The notes: generated by a model not told the origin, from the sequence alone. A stretch of DNA of 64,000 nt from Schistosoma haematobium (GCF_000699445.3 NC_067197.1:28875809-28939808), one strand, 5' to 3'. Shown: positions 27,201-33,855, numbered from the stretch's first letter. Translations and numbers: made by a program.

Positions 27201-29100
27201 CTGTGAAACAAAGTGGATACATTTTAAATAAGGCAACATTCTCACCAACAGATTATTTAGTATTAAATGATGGTGTTGTATGGGATCTAAGATGTACTGG
27301 ATTACTTTCAACTAGTTTCTCCAGTTCACTACAATATCCTGGTACATCTTCTCGACCTATACATAAATTTGATAAATTTCAAGATATCGTATCAGGTGTT
27401 TTTCATCCAAATGGGCTTGAAATCATTATTGGTTCAGCTGTATGGGATTTAAGAACATGGAGATTACTGCATACTATCCAACCACTTGATCGACTTGAAG
27501 TACAATTCAACGCTTCATATGATGTAATCTACGCCGGTAGGTTTATGTAAATCTCTATTTTTCCAAGCAATGATTTCTACCCTATATATATAACTTAACG
27601 TTGATTTTGTGCACTATTTTAGGAATATTTGGTTTAGACGATGAAGAGTATGCTGAATTAGGCAGTAGTCGTTTAGCTATGCAAAATATGTTTCGTACAG
27701 TCGATGCTATAGACTATAGCCTAATTGCTTCGGTTGATGTTCGTCATCGAATTGAGCAATTAGCTTTGGATACTGCAGGACAGTCGTTGGCACTAGTCGA
27801 GAAAATAGGAGAAAATAACAGTAGTGAGCCTATCACTCAGTGTAGAATTTACATGATTGGTCGTAAACGCGTAAGTTCCTGATTACTATTATTATTACTG
27901 ATGTTCATTTACACGTTTTTCACTTTAAATAAAGTGATATTCACGAAAGTGGATGTTAAGCTAAAAACCTGACTACTTTTTTAAGGAATATCAGATGTGA
28001 CTGGTATGGATATGTAGAGTATTTCGTGTCCAGCACTTAATCTGTCCCAGATGTCATCATGTCAAGCAATGTCTCTTTATGCATTTAAAGTTGGCACTTT
28101 ACAGATATAAACCACTGTCTTTTCGCCAGGTCTCAATGTGAAAGCTTTATCCAGGAATCCTACTTCTTGGCTAAAGCTACCTATTCGGGTGTTTGTGTCA
28201 CCCACTATAATTCTGTTTTGAGAATAATTTAATTAATTGATTAAGTTAATGTACATGTACCCGGCTGTGAAGCTCAATTCGGTCCTGAGATCTGCTGGTT
28301 GATGAAAGCCAATGACTGAACCACTCAGCTACCTCTTCACCATCTAGAATCATGTATTCATACTATTTGAGAGGTTAGTTCATCATTATGCTGGTTTTCA
28401 GGACAACTATCCACCAATTAAACTCTTTACAATTCTAATAGCATAGTTTCATGCTGCACAATCATAGGTGTATCACGAACTATGATGGATTAGTTTGACC
28501 AAAAATTGAGTAATCATAGATTATTAAATAATTCATTGTTTCATGATATTACCTCACTTCAATCCAAACGCTTCCTTAGATTAGTGACATTCTCTACCAT
28601 TTAGAAATTATTACTTCGAATATTTGAATCGTTATTTTTTTCAGGGGGAGCGTGAACCTGACAACGATGATGAAGAGGGTCGTGAAGATGAAGAGGATGA
28701 TGAAGATGATGATGATGAGGATGACGACGATGATGATGATTTATTGAATGGAGATGCTTCTGACGAACTTGCCCAAATACTTGATGAATCTTCAGATGAT
28801 ATAAGTACCAGTGATTCAAGTGATTGGAGCCCATCTTCAAATGAACAACGTGTTAGAAGACGACGTACACGCCGTCGACGCACAGAGGCAAATTCGAACA
28901 TCACAGAGTCCGCTAATGTTGATGAAGTCACGAACAATAATGATATAAATCCTATTTTAAATGCTGAAAACGCTCTCACAGATTCTCAGGCAGAGTCTAA
29001 TGAAGCCATGGGTCGAGCAAATGATGATGATGATTCATCATGGGAAACACTTGAAGAAGAAGAAGTCACAGAAGGCATGGAAACATCATCTGAAGACTAA
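260..29100 (+). CDS. DCAF1: DCAF1 (VprBP) homolog, 5'-partial, 15 exons in window
   Basis: Substrate receptor of the CUL4-DDB1 E3 ubiquitin ligase, acting mainly in the nucleus. Exons: 260-387, 4024-4287, 8297-8476, 10449-10652, 11875-12605, 14903-15155, 16106-16529, 17321-17548, 19759-20123, 21883-22254, 23990-24249, 25921-26008, 27155-27536, 27623-27870, 28645-29100. All junctions have GT/AG ends and keep phase, giving about 1526 residues. Diagnostic stretches recalled from animal DCAF1 are IPLAEYQD, RLTFEALRLLANLLCHR, PRPSVAATAVSVVLYY, LMKEPVL, a LisH motif, CPEPR, VLNDGVVWDLR and HKFDKFQDIVSGVFHPNGLE, followed by an acidic tail. The two WDxR boxes (VVWDLRC, AVWDLRT) are those known to contact DDB1. 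The first codon seen is inside the armadillo-like region, so the start and earlier exons lie left of the window. Introns run from 86 bp to about 4 kb and are full of transposons. Exon 5 (731 bp) ends in a low-complexity Ser/Asn/Arg stretch probably specific to this lineage. Confidence 0.93.
388..2294. other. DCAF1 intron, left part; nothing identified
   Basis: AT-rich intron sequence after the donor at 388. A 27-codon open stretch near 847-930 (MDIFRLRDD...) was considered and not accepted as an exon, because exons 260-387 and 4024-4287 already join perfectly. Confidence 0.6.
2295..2960 (+). mobile_element. RTE-clade LINE (family B), 3' end
   Basis: The 3' coding end of an RTE element is recognisable in broken frames: HLLRWLVHVLG, NRLPRRAML, then SADYLNRVRAIIIISGCRF, corresponding to the family's GWGPRDYRNQW region. 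A 3' UTR follows that is shared with 12940-13340, 30345-30690 and 37105-37500 (TCACTCTTTGTATTCTCTT ... TTTCGCAAAATC). It is 5'-truncated. It lies in the first DCAF1 intron of the window. Confidence 0.65.
2961..4023. other. DCAF1 intron, unassigned
   Basis: AT-rich sequence after the RTE-B end, with no coding or repeat signal recognised. It ends with a TTTTTTTAG acceptor at 4023. Confidence 0.5.
5105..5290. repeat. Penelope-type foldback, copy 1
   Basis: Two arms of about 54 bases (5105-5160 and 5237-5290) are inverted copies with few mismatches. Each carries AGATTTTCTGACGTTTC at its inner end and TTTGTAATAT at its outer end. On the minus strand the left arm reads CTGAAGAAGTGGCTTACATT followed by CACGAAACGTC, a pattern typical of Penelope-like terminal sequence. 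The inner spacer is about 75 bases. It lies in a DCAF1 intron. Confidence 0.6.
6012..7155 (-). mobile_element. RTE-clade LINE (family A), 5'-truncated and internally deleted
   Basis: The minus strand encodes a reverse transcriptase from SPGPDDLPPALFKDGG through KGSRRSCNNYRGISLLP, AGFRSGRGCIDHIFTLRQ, FLDIRAAFDSLD, LRQSCPISPFLFN and the catalytic EYADDIVLL, to SKCKVLLQDW and YLGSCISA. One stop (TAA for TGC/AAR-type codon) falls near 7077. After SCISA the coding sequence jumps directly to the 3' tail. This ends in a TGTGTGGCGCAT...GTACCAATATTTATGTG tail and a TTTATT-type repeat at 6012-6045. Compared with the copy at 56400-59262, about 1 kb between RT and tail is missing. The catalytic YADD is intact, but the element cannot be autonomous. 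Confidence 0.85.
7161..7989 (-). mobile_element. MULE-type transposase gene fragment with two tiny introns
   Basis: Minus-strand exons 7989-7718, 7679-7381 and 7345-7161 are separated by a 38-nt intron (7717-7680) and a 35-nt intron (7380-7346), both GT/AG. Splicing keeps one open frame of about 250 residues. It begins at an ATG (MEESNVPSTSTG), has a FAR1/FLYWCH-like zinc-binding fold (FVCWRNGR, QCPAFMF, VHHNHQC as C-C-H-H ligands), then a helical segment (LTDAEFETVRPLL), and breaks off just after FGFDGTYKTN. That motif carries the first catalytic Asp of MULE transposases. The rest of the catalytic domain is missing because an RTE LINE abuts at about 7155. No frameshift or stop occurs within the kept part once the tiny introns are removed. 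It lies antisense inside a DCAF1 intron. Terminal inverted repeats were not securely found. Confidence 0.75.
8677..8740 (+). ncRNA. Degenerate Sm-alpha-type hammerhead
   Basis: GCAGGTACATCCAG, then ATGACAAATCCTAAACAGGG, TAAAACG and GTGCGTCCTAGATTCCACTG follow the order recalled for the schistosome satellite hammerhead: stem I strand, CUGAUGA, stem II, GAAAC, GCGUC cleavage site, stem I strand. ATCCAG and CTAGAT can still pair with one wobble. The core is damaged (two bases lost from CTGATGA, and GAAA is TAAAA). The flank from about 8589 (GGCATATGTGCATCCTGTAC) looks like the same satellite unit. It lies in a DCAF1 intron. Confidence 0.6.
8800..10448. other. DCAF1 intron, unassigned
   Basis: No coding signal. 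A reversed box-B-like ACCAAGAATCAAACC near 9758 hints at an old SINE but nothing else supports it. Confidence 0.5.
10354..10372. repeat. (AT)n microsatellite
   Basis: A short uninterrupted AT dinucleotide run in the DCAF1 intron before exon 10449-10652. Confidence 0.9.
12940..14090 (-). mobile_element. RTE-clade LINE (family B), RT C-terminal half and 3' UTR
   Basis: The minus strand reads, in broken frames, DDIILLDED preceded by KYA (catalytic YADD intact, next to a stop), YGMHFSPSKCKMLLQDW, then VYCAAVRLVLLYG, LLVFDHRCLRSIARAIWD and a MRQFGYVCH region down to about 13380. The 3' UTR from 13340 to 12940 ends near TAACTGACTGACTGACTAA at about 12978-12996. The 5' end of the fragment is near 14090. 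A further small similar patch sits near 14540-14640. Confidence 0.7.
15722..15755 (+). repeat. Dispersed repeat fragment shared with 36414-36450
   Basis: GTCCCTAGTGCTGATTGAAT then TCTATCAACCA is found again, with small changes, at 36414-36450 in an RBM34 intron. The flanks diverge within about 20 bases, so only the core of a repeat family is seen. Confidence 0.45.
16530..18627. other. DCAF1 introns flanking exon 17321-17548; nothing identified
   Basis: Apart from the exon, no coding, RNA or repeat signal was recognised. The sequence is AT-rich with short ATT runs near 17800. Confidence 0.5.
17321..20123 (+). other. DCAF1: DCAF1 LisH segment (exons 8-9)
   Basis: The LisH dimerisation motif spans the junction of exons 17321-17548 and 19759-20123: EELLELIYRHLQSKG joins LYESATVLQREA. 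In the family this motif mediates DCAF1 self-association and ligase assembly. The split codon (G at the end of the first exon, GC at the start of the second) restores the conserved Gly, which supports the splice call. The rest of exon 9 is a proline- and serine-rich linker with no recognisable domain. Confidence 0.85.
18628..18830 (+). repeat. SINE-like repeat, tRNA-like head, no hammerhead
   Basis: GATTAGTGGTTAAGGGGCTGG (box-A-like) is followed by CCAAGGTTCTACACTCAC and a tail resembling that of the RTE-tailed repeats (TATTTCGGTTTGGATAATCG then AGCCCTGACACTTGG, against TGCTTCGGTCTGGGCACCCG then AGCCCTCACA). A reverse copy of the CGGTTTGG motif lies at 18784-18803. A third version of the tail is at 23478-23560. 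It lies in a DCAF1 intron. Confidence 0.45.
20124..21882. other. DCAF1 intron, unassigned
   Basis: No element identified. Position 21384-21400 holds a T8G9-type homopolymer junction. Around 20780-21250 the base composition is more even and could be an old insertion, but no family is recognised. Confidence 0.45.
22925..23455 (+). mobile_element. RTE-tailed non-autonomous repeat, copy 1
   Basis: This is a G+C-rich island of about 0.5 kb in AT-rich intron DNA. It starts with a tRNA-box-A-like stretch (CCCAGTGGTTAAGGGGTTCG), carries a body shared with 33140-33622 (GCCTCTGCCAGGGAAGTCC, TGCTTCGGTCTGGGCACCCG), and ends with the tail TGTGTGGCGCATATG...CTTGTACCAGTATTTATG. This tail is shared with the RTE-A LINEs at 6012-7155 and 56400-59262. 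It is best read as a SINE-like or internally deleted RTE derivative mobilised by RTE-A machinery. It lies in a DCAF1 intron. Confidence 0.8.
22994..23323 (+). CDS. Open frame conserved between the two RTE-tailed repeats (copy 1)
   Basis: A 109-residue frame runs through the body of the repeat. Its core (PRVYSLCQGSPTHCLLVAGV, RGRKVNVRRFNRI, CTWAPVSCG, KWRMN, ASPYDAPLPCGLDL) is also open in copy 2. It has several Cys residues and a basic patch but no recognised domain. It may be a remnant of an RTE leader ORF or a chance open frame in G+C-rich DNA. Confidence 0.3.
   Translation: MVPPRVKRVSSPSRNALIWPRVYSLCQGSPTHCLLVAGVLFTKLRGRKVNVRRFNRITNQWCTWAPVSCGNKWRMNRSLVTGYHGIASPYDAPLPCGLDLWSKARGVAP
24360..24510 (+). 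mobile_element. tRNA-like SINE with degenerate hammerhead
   Basis: A box-B-like GGGTTCAAGTCTC (24400-24412) is preceded by a tRNA-like head (ATAACGCGTCAGGCG). It is followed by CAGGTGCCTTCAAATG, CTGAGTCC, GAAAT and CGTCATAGATTCCACCG, the same order as the schistosome hammerhead SINE (Sm-alpha). It lies in a DCAF1 intron on the plus strand. Confidence 0.6.
24437..24497 (+). ncRNA. Degenerate Sm-alpha-type hammerhead
   Basis: Within the SINE, CTGAGTCC (24454-24461) stands for CTGATGAGTCC with a three-base loss. The stem II partner GGAC is GAAT, GAAA is kept at 24472-24475, and CGTCATAGATTCCAC keeps the cleavage-site context. Stem I is weakened. Expected to be inactive. Confidence 0.5.
24511..25920. 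other. DCAF1 intron, AT-rich, unassigned
   Basis: No coding signal. A degenerate (ATA)n/(GATAAC) run lies at 25155-25200. Confidence 0.5.
26763..26806 (-). ncRNA. Degenerate relative of the Penelope-type hammerhead
   Basis: The minus strand reads GTAGCAGATGAGAAGCTG then TAAAATAAAATGAATTCA, aligning with 32249-32288 but lacking the CTG of the core and the G of GAAA. A second shortened copy of the same motif may lie at 26634-26662 on the same strand. It lies in a DCAF1 intron and is expected to be inactive. Confidence 0.4.
28240..28350 (-). repeat. Possible tRNA-like SINE head
   Basis: The minus strand reads GTAGCTGAGTGGTTCAGTCA, then TGGCTTTCATCAACCAGCAG and GGACCGAATTGAGC. The first part resembles a Ser/Leu-type tRNA box A (GTAGCTGAGTGGTT). 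No clear box B and no hammerhead follow. Confidence 0.3.
28645..29100 (+). other. DCAF1: DCAF1 terminal exon: acidic tail with Arg-rich patch
   Basis: The last exon starts after a TTTTTTTCAG acceptor and ends with TAA at 29098-29100. It encodes about 40 residues that are almost all Asp/Glu, the hallmark DCAF1 acidic C-terminus, then a Ser/Asp-rich part, an arginine-rich run (RVRRRRTRRRRTE, around 28852-28890), an Asn-rich spacer and a second acidic block ending METSSED. I do not recall a basic run of this kind in the tails of vertebrate DCAF1. No canonical AATAAA is obvious in the first 150 bases after the stop. Confidence 0.85.
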
Positions 29101-29305
29101 TTAAAAAAAAGTAGTAATAATAATAGTGATAGTAACAATCAGTTTCGCGATTTTGTTTATTTGACAATGCTGTAATTCATATTTAACATACTGTATATTA
29201 TATGCATACTTACACTTGAGGTTTTCAACGAATATTGCCTCTCTGTATAAAAGATCATTCTTTTCTCTTTCTCTCTCGCGTATTTGCCATCACTTTCATC
29301 GTTTT

Positions 29306-29373
<68 letters not shown>

Positions 29374-30344
29374 TGTGTTCAAAAGTCTCCTGTTTTTGAT
29401 ACATTTATAAGATTTTTTAGATAGTATGATAAATTTAATGTATACGTTGGAAAAAAGATACCTGACTTTTCCTTTTCTGGTTTGTTCATGTCCCATTCTT
29501 TTAAAAAAATTAGAATATTTAATCAGTGAATATTCCACTACCCATTTCAATTATTTATTGAGATCAACGTGGGATTCGATTATGATAACTGCGAAGACCA
29601 TTCATCAACGTGTACTATGTCTATCGTAAAATGACTGTTAATTGTCTGGTATACATTTTAAAGGCCAAATTTTAATGATCCCTACATCTTCCGATTTTAA
29701 TCCAATGTGAAATGTGGATAGTGTTTAATTACTAACTCTTTACTAGACAGATTGTTTCTTCACAAAGTCACATTAGCATTAGTTATTTTCAGTGTCCAAA
29801 ATGCAACTAAGACAGAGACAGGCGAATGACAGTTTTCGAGATTTTTTAGAAATGTAAGCTGAATTGAAAATCTTAAAGTGTTGTTTTGAACAGTGTACTT
29901 TACTCAGAAGTCAATATGTTTAAAATCAAAGTTAATGGTGTTATTTTGGCAGTTTAAGGAATTCAACTACGTTTGTTTCTCAACATAAAAGTAGTCTTCC
30001 TGGCATTTCAGGAATATAACTACCAAATTCTAACACACAGGTAGGTTCTTCACGTTTTGAGGATTTTTAAGTACTAGGATGAAAGTTTGATTAGCTGAGT
30101 GCTCCACGTTTTCTTAGGATTAAGGTAGTTAATCATGATCTTCAGACGGATTTATTAGACCTTCCAAGTCACAATGGTTTGAAAGAATGCTTCAAACATG
30201 CGACGTTGACGGAGAACAAGCTTCAGAATCAAAGAGATTTTGCACGTAAACTTATCACATAAATAGAGTAGCATCGTTAGCGTTGACAATTGTGTGAGTA
30301 AACGTTGCATCAGATCATAAAAACAATGACTGTTAGTCTGAATC
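29101..30344. other. DCAF1 3' flank
   Basis: Probable 3' UTR and flank with the (TA)n microsatellite. No gene or transposon is recognised from 29372 to 30344. Confidence 0.5.
29309..29371. repeat. (TA)n microsatellite, 63 bp
   Basis: An uninterrupted TA run starting about 210 bases after the DCAF1 stop codon, so probably within or just after its 3' UTR. Length variation between isolates is likely. Confidence 0.95.
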
Positions 30345-30690
30345 ATGTAGGGAGGTGTATATTACCTGGTTGGGGTTTGTGTGATTATCGTAACCAATGG
30401 TTAAGACTTTGGGCGACATGGCTCTAAATCGTTTGCATTGGCGCAGGTACATTCACCATCTTCCCTTAGATCCTAAGCTTTTAAATCACTATAATCTTTG
30501 ATTCCGCAAATCTGTATTCCCTTCCCGATGTTTTATCGTTTCTATTACTAACAGTACTGTTACCACCTATACTACTCTGAAATTTGCCTTAGCGATTTCA
30601 TCTTGCCATGCTAATAGGGTGTGGTAAATTGAAGCGATGTACATATATGCCAAGTTCTACGTTGCTTATCACTGATTGAAATTAATAAAT
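30345..30690 (+). mobile_element. RTE-clade LINE (family B), short 3' fragment
   Basis: Broken-frame coding (CDYRNQWLRLWATWL near 30378-30423) is followed by the same 3' UTR as at 2640-2960 (TACATTCACCATCTTCCCT ... GATTCCGCAAATC ... ACATATATGCCAAGTTC). It has no intact domain. Confidence 0.6.
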
Positions 30691-30761
30691 GATATTTGTC
30701 AGTATTACGATTAAAATTCTGCGTATGTGGCCCACTGGACTCAGTATCTATGTCCGCGTGG

Positions 30762-31048
30762 TCCTTAAACTCCACTGATCTCGGATTCTTACTAGAACTC
30801 TAGGAATTACGTCTTGAAACTAGTCACTACTGAGCACATAAGTATAGGGTTTTGTAGAGATTATAGAATTTTCATAGTTTGTAAATCACGAATTGATCTT
30901 GTTTAGACCACTATTGAAGATTAGGAAGCACCGAACAGCTGTTTCACCATCCAAAAAGCTGCATACTGATAAATAATCATGTGCTCACAAATAAATAACT
31001 TCAAGACGTTCTAGTAAGAAGCCGTGATCAGTGGAGTTTGACCATGTC
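30762..31048. repeat. Inverted repeat around a hammerhead SINE remnant
   Basis: The left arm 30762-30835 (AAACTCCACTGATC, TTCTTACTAGAAC, CGTCTTGAAA, GAGCACAT) and right arm 30983-31048 are inverted copies with small gaps. The spacer of about 150 bases holds the minus-strand hammerhead remnant. It could be two head-to-head SINE-flank copies or a small foldback element. Confidence 0.6.
30905..30985 (-). ncRNA. Degenerate Sm-alpha-type hammerhead, minus strand
   Basis: The minus strand reads TATGCAGCTTTTTGGATGGT, then GAAACAGCTGTTCGGTGCTT and CCTAATCTTCAATAGTGG. The GAAAC-AGC-TGTT-CGGTGCTTCC half is well kept and matches 31235-31257. The CTGATGA half is destroyed. It lies inside the inverted repeat at 30762-31048. 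Confidence 0.55.
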
Positions 31049-31129
31049 AGGTGTAAGACAGTTACCCACTTCAGACAATAAGGGATAATCACGCAATACC
31101 ATGAACTGATTGAGGTTGGACGTTAAAAC

Positions 31130-31310
31130 TGTTGGGTGATGGCTCAGTGGTTAAATGTTTATATGCGAGACGGAATGTTCCAGGTTTGATCCCAGGGGTC
31201 GGGATCCGCGGTGCTGACGAGCTCCGCATTAGGACAAAACAGCTGTCCGGTGCTTCCCAGTTTTTAGTGGTGGTATATCTTATGACTTCAAAATCTACAC
31301 TGTACTTCAT
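31130..31310 (+). mobile_element. tRNA-like SINE with hammerhead
   Basis: The box-A-like GATGGCTCAGTGGTTAAATG (31137-31156) and box-B-like AGGTTTGATCCCAG mark an RNA polymerase III-type head. A hammerhead-like core (31205-31260) and a tail TTTTTAGTGGTGG...ATGACTTCAAAAT follow. This is the best preserved SINE of this type in the window, lying between DCAF1 and RBM34. Confidence 0.7.
31205..31260 (+). ncRNA. Sm-alpha-type hammerhead, moderately preserved
   Basis: Core CTGACGA at 31214-31220 (position 7 may vary). Stem II is formed by TCC with GGA plus an outer G-C. AAAA stands in place of GAAA (31236-31239). Stem III is CAG-CTG, and the cleavage context is TGTC before CGGTGC. Stem I is GCGGTG with CGGTGC, with one mismatch and wobbles. 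The G12-to-A change in the core should strongly reduce activity. Confidence 0.6.
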
Positions 31311-31329
31311 AATTAATTACTTATGCATG

Positions 31330-31790
31330 TTACCCCTCATGGAGGAGCATAGGCCACCCATCAACTTTCTCTATCGAACTCTGTCTTGAACATTCCTTTC
31401 CAGTTGCTCTTCGTCCTTTTGGTTCCTGCTTCCGATTCCCGGTGCAGTGAGTTCTTCCACCTTCCCGTTTCCCTTCAGGATTCCAAGTTAGCCCTTGCCT
31501 AGTGATGCTGTTTGGTGATTTCCCCAATGTATATACTATCCACCTCCTGCGTCTTTTCCTAATTTCCTCTTCAGTTGGAAGCTGGTTTGTTCTCTCCCAC
31601 AGTAGGCTAGCAGACATTGAGTATCTTGCGTAGACAATCGTTCATAAATATCTGTACATTTTTGATGATGGTTGTGATAGTTCTTCAAGTTTCAACTCCA
31701 TACAGTAGAACTGTTTTAACGTTCGCATTGAAGATTCTGACTTTGATACTGGTTGACAGTTATTTTGAGTTGCATATGTTATTCAATTGT
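31330..31790 (-). mobile_element. RTE-clade LINE (family C), 3' coding fragment
   Basis: The minus strand carries YGVET and LRKILNV-type sequence (31780-31625, broken), then [51 protein letters not shown]. The same end is found on the plus strand at 46680-46960. It is 5'-truncated and sits between a hammerhead SINE and the Penelope-type foldback. Confidence 0.7.
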
Positions 31791-32002
31791 AGAATACTTC
31801 ACAGTACTATACTAATAATTTCCTCAAACATATTTAACCAGCTACCAGCTAGAGTATCATACTATCAAGTATATATCTCCCCGTAAACAGAATATGGTAC
31901 TGGATACCAAGAACTAGTATTCGGGTAATATCATGTGAAGTCACTGTTAAGTTATTTCGTTACGTGACCTCCATCAAAATCACACTTCCTACCAATAAAA
32001 TA

Positions 32003-32410
32003 ACGATGTATTTGTAGTCTCCCAACATGTAGGAATTTGGATTTATTGACGTAATGTAGGACACTTCTTCAGGGTAAATAAATACCTTCCCTCCCAAACT
32101 CTATATATTCGAAACAAAATTTTATGACCTCATTAACTCTAACGAAATCTTTACCACATTATGTTACATATATTCATCCTTCATCGCCCTCTGTTGTATA
32201 AGTATGTCAGTATCTATAATAACGTTGAATTTCAAATATTTTAGGTTGTAAGCAGCTGATGAGAACCTAACGAAATAAAATGAATTCATATTATTCTGCA
32301 CCAACCTTTGTTCTTACTCTCTTTAAAATAATAAAGGGAACTATGTGTATGTAAATAAATACGTCAGAAATCCGAATTTCCATCACTTATGATATCACAA
32401 ATATAATATT
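32003..32410. repeat. Penelope-type foldback, copy 2, enclosing a hammerhead
   Basis: Arms at 32003-32060 and 32358-32410 are inverted and less perfect than in copy 1 (GATGTATTTGTAGTCTCCCA against the reverse of TATGATATCACAAATATAAT). The minus strand of the left arm reads CTGAAGAAGTGTCCTACATT, matching copy 1. The 300-base spacer contains the hammerhead at 32243-32307. Confidence 0.6.
32243..32307 (+). ncRNA. Hammerhead ribozyme-like RNA, Penelope-associated type
   Basis: Core CTGATGA at 32256-32262 and GAAA at 32272-32275. Stem I is GCAG (32252-32255) with CTGC (32296-32299), continued beyond an internal loop by AGGTTG (32243-32248) with CAACCT (32302-32307). Stem III is a near-perfect hairpin on TAAAATGAATTCATATTA (32276-32293). 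The expected cleavage site is after TT at 32295. Stem II is reduced to one G-C pair around AACCTAA, as if its 3' half had been lost. Self-cleavage may therefore be weak. Confidence 0.6.
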
Positions 32411-33139
32411 TTGTCACTAACTTTATACACAAAGCTCAAATTATTTGAAAATTTTCAAGTTAAACCTTGATATCGAAACATACAATACTGTAAATTGGTT
32501 AGATTGGAAAGTCAAACTTTCACACAACTGAGTTTGGCTAGATTGATTTATTTGTGCATTACTTAATACTACGATGACTTTTTCTTCCTTTCTTTGTATG
32601 CACGATAAGAAATTTAAGCCATATCTGGAACAGTAGTAATGACGGTAAAAATAATGTCACCATTAAATATATTAGTCTATGAAATATTCAAATATAGGTC
32701 GTTTATCCTGCTTTAAAGATTCGACATCTTTATGGAACATATTTGAGATCTCAGATAGTTTTCAATAATAAAATTCGCGTTTTTTTTATCTTACTTAAAC
32801 ATGGATATTTAAAGTAGATCTATTAAACTTATCATAAGAATTATTCTGAAGATTAAATAGTAATTTCGATCGGAGCTCAACAGTTCACCATTTACAGAGT
32901 TGATTAATTCATTGTTGATTTATGGCAAGCTTCGAGGTGTGAGATCAATCAAGTTTAAAATATCGAAAGATATTCAGTAATAAAATCATACTGTGATTAT
33001 GTTATCGTAAGTTTGGATGCAGTTTTCGCCACGGGCTAAGATTGGCTAAAGAGCCATTGATAACAGGTCGGAGGAATAAATATCAATCTTGCCTAAAAAT
33101 GAAATTCTTCATGAATACGACCCCACATGAAATTCAAAA

Positions 33140-33618
33140 CATGTGTTGCCCCCAAACGCCCTGGTATGGCCGAGAGTGGGGTGGGTTCGCCCTCCCTCTC
33201 GAAAAACTCTCACACGGCCGCGCGTATACAGCCTCTGCCAGGGAAGTCCTACTCACTGCCTTCTCGTGGCGGGGGTGTTGTTTACGAAAATGAGAGGACG
33301 AAAAGCGAATGTCCGGCGCTTTAACCGGATTCCAAATCTATGGTGCACATGGGCACCAGTATCCTGCGGGAAAAAATGGCGTATGAACCAGTTTTCGGTC
33401 ACCGGCTGCCATGGGACTGCATCTCCTTACGATGCTCCACTGCCTTGTGGGTTAGACCTTTAGGTCAAAGGCTCGGGGTGTGGCCCCTAAGATAACCACC
33501 TGCTTCGGTCTGGGCACCCGGGCAGTATCGCAGCCCACACGCAATTAATGAACTGAAATTGTGTGGCGCATATATATTTGGCGCACTCCTGTACCAATAT
33601 ATGTGTTCAAATAAAATA

Positions 33619-33622
<4 letters not shown>
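33140..33622 (+). mobile_element. RTE-tailed non-autonomous repeat, copy 2
   Basis: This is a second copy of the repeat at 22925-23455, close to 90% identical by eye over about 450 bases, again G+C-rich. It ends with GTGTGGCGCATATATATTTG and GTACCAATATATGTGTTC, then ATAAAATAAATA passing directly into an (AT)n microsatellite. It lies just 3' of RBM34 (which is on the minus strand) and on the plus strand. Confidence 0.8.
33143..33463 (+). CDS. Open frame conserved between the two RTE-tailed repeats (copy 2)
   Basis: A 106-residue counterpart of the frame at 22994-23323, in the same register and without stops. Differences are scattered substitutions (for example RGRKANVRRFNRIPN against RGRKVNVRRFNRITN). 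The function is unknown and translation is not shown by anything in the sequence. Confidence 0.3.
   Translation: MLPPNALVWPRVGWVRPPSRKTLTRPRVYSLCQGSPTHCLLVAGVLFTKMRGRKANVRRFNRIPNLWCTWAPVSCGKKWRMNQFSVTGCHGTASPYDAPLPCGLDL

Positions 33623-33672
<50 letters not shown>
33623..33672. repeat. (AT)n microsatellite at a retroelement tail
   Basis: The AT run starts directly after the ATAAAATAAATA end of the RTE-tailed repeat, so it probably grew from the element's 3' tail. Confidence 0.95.
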
Positions 33673-33677
<5 letters not shown>

Positions 33678-33855
33678 ATGAATGCTGAATTCTAAATCCA
33701 AATATACTAGCAAATACAAAGTCTAATTACAATCAGTTATTTATTTAACGCAATATGCATCGTTACATTATGTACATGATATAAATTATGGTATAAATTA
33801 TATTTAAAATATACATATACACATTTACATTATTAATTTCTCAGTTTCTAACCGG

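Larger units (their letters stand above)
21883..27870 (+). other. DCAF1: DCAF1 WD40 domain (exons 10-14)
   Basis: Five exons (21883-22254, 23990-24249, 25921-26008, 27155-27536, 27623-27870) encode the Cys/His-containing lead-in (CPHPVSVCPKFSLYYPHRCPEPR), then the degenerate WD40 propeller. The donor of the second exon is placed at the GTATGT after position 24249, because this joins DDFV to FRVSEARHAEF in phase, as in other DCAF1 proteins. Two WDxR motifs occur in the 27155-27536 exon, consistent with binding to the DDB1 double propeller. Confidence 0.88.

Noticed and set aside
28601..28979. Minus-strand Ser- and His-rich open frames opposite the DCAF1 tail
   Set aside because: They are the reverse reading of GAT/GAA repeats coding the acidic tail.
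29216..29550. Open frames with long Tyr-Ile runs on both strands
   Set aside because: They are translations of the (TA)n microsatellite, not genes.
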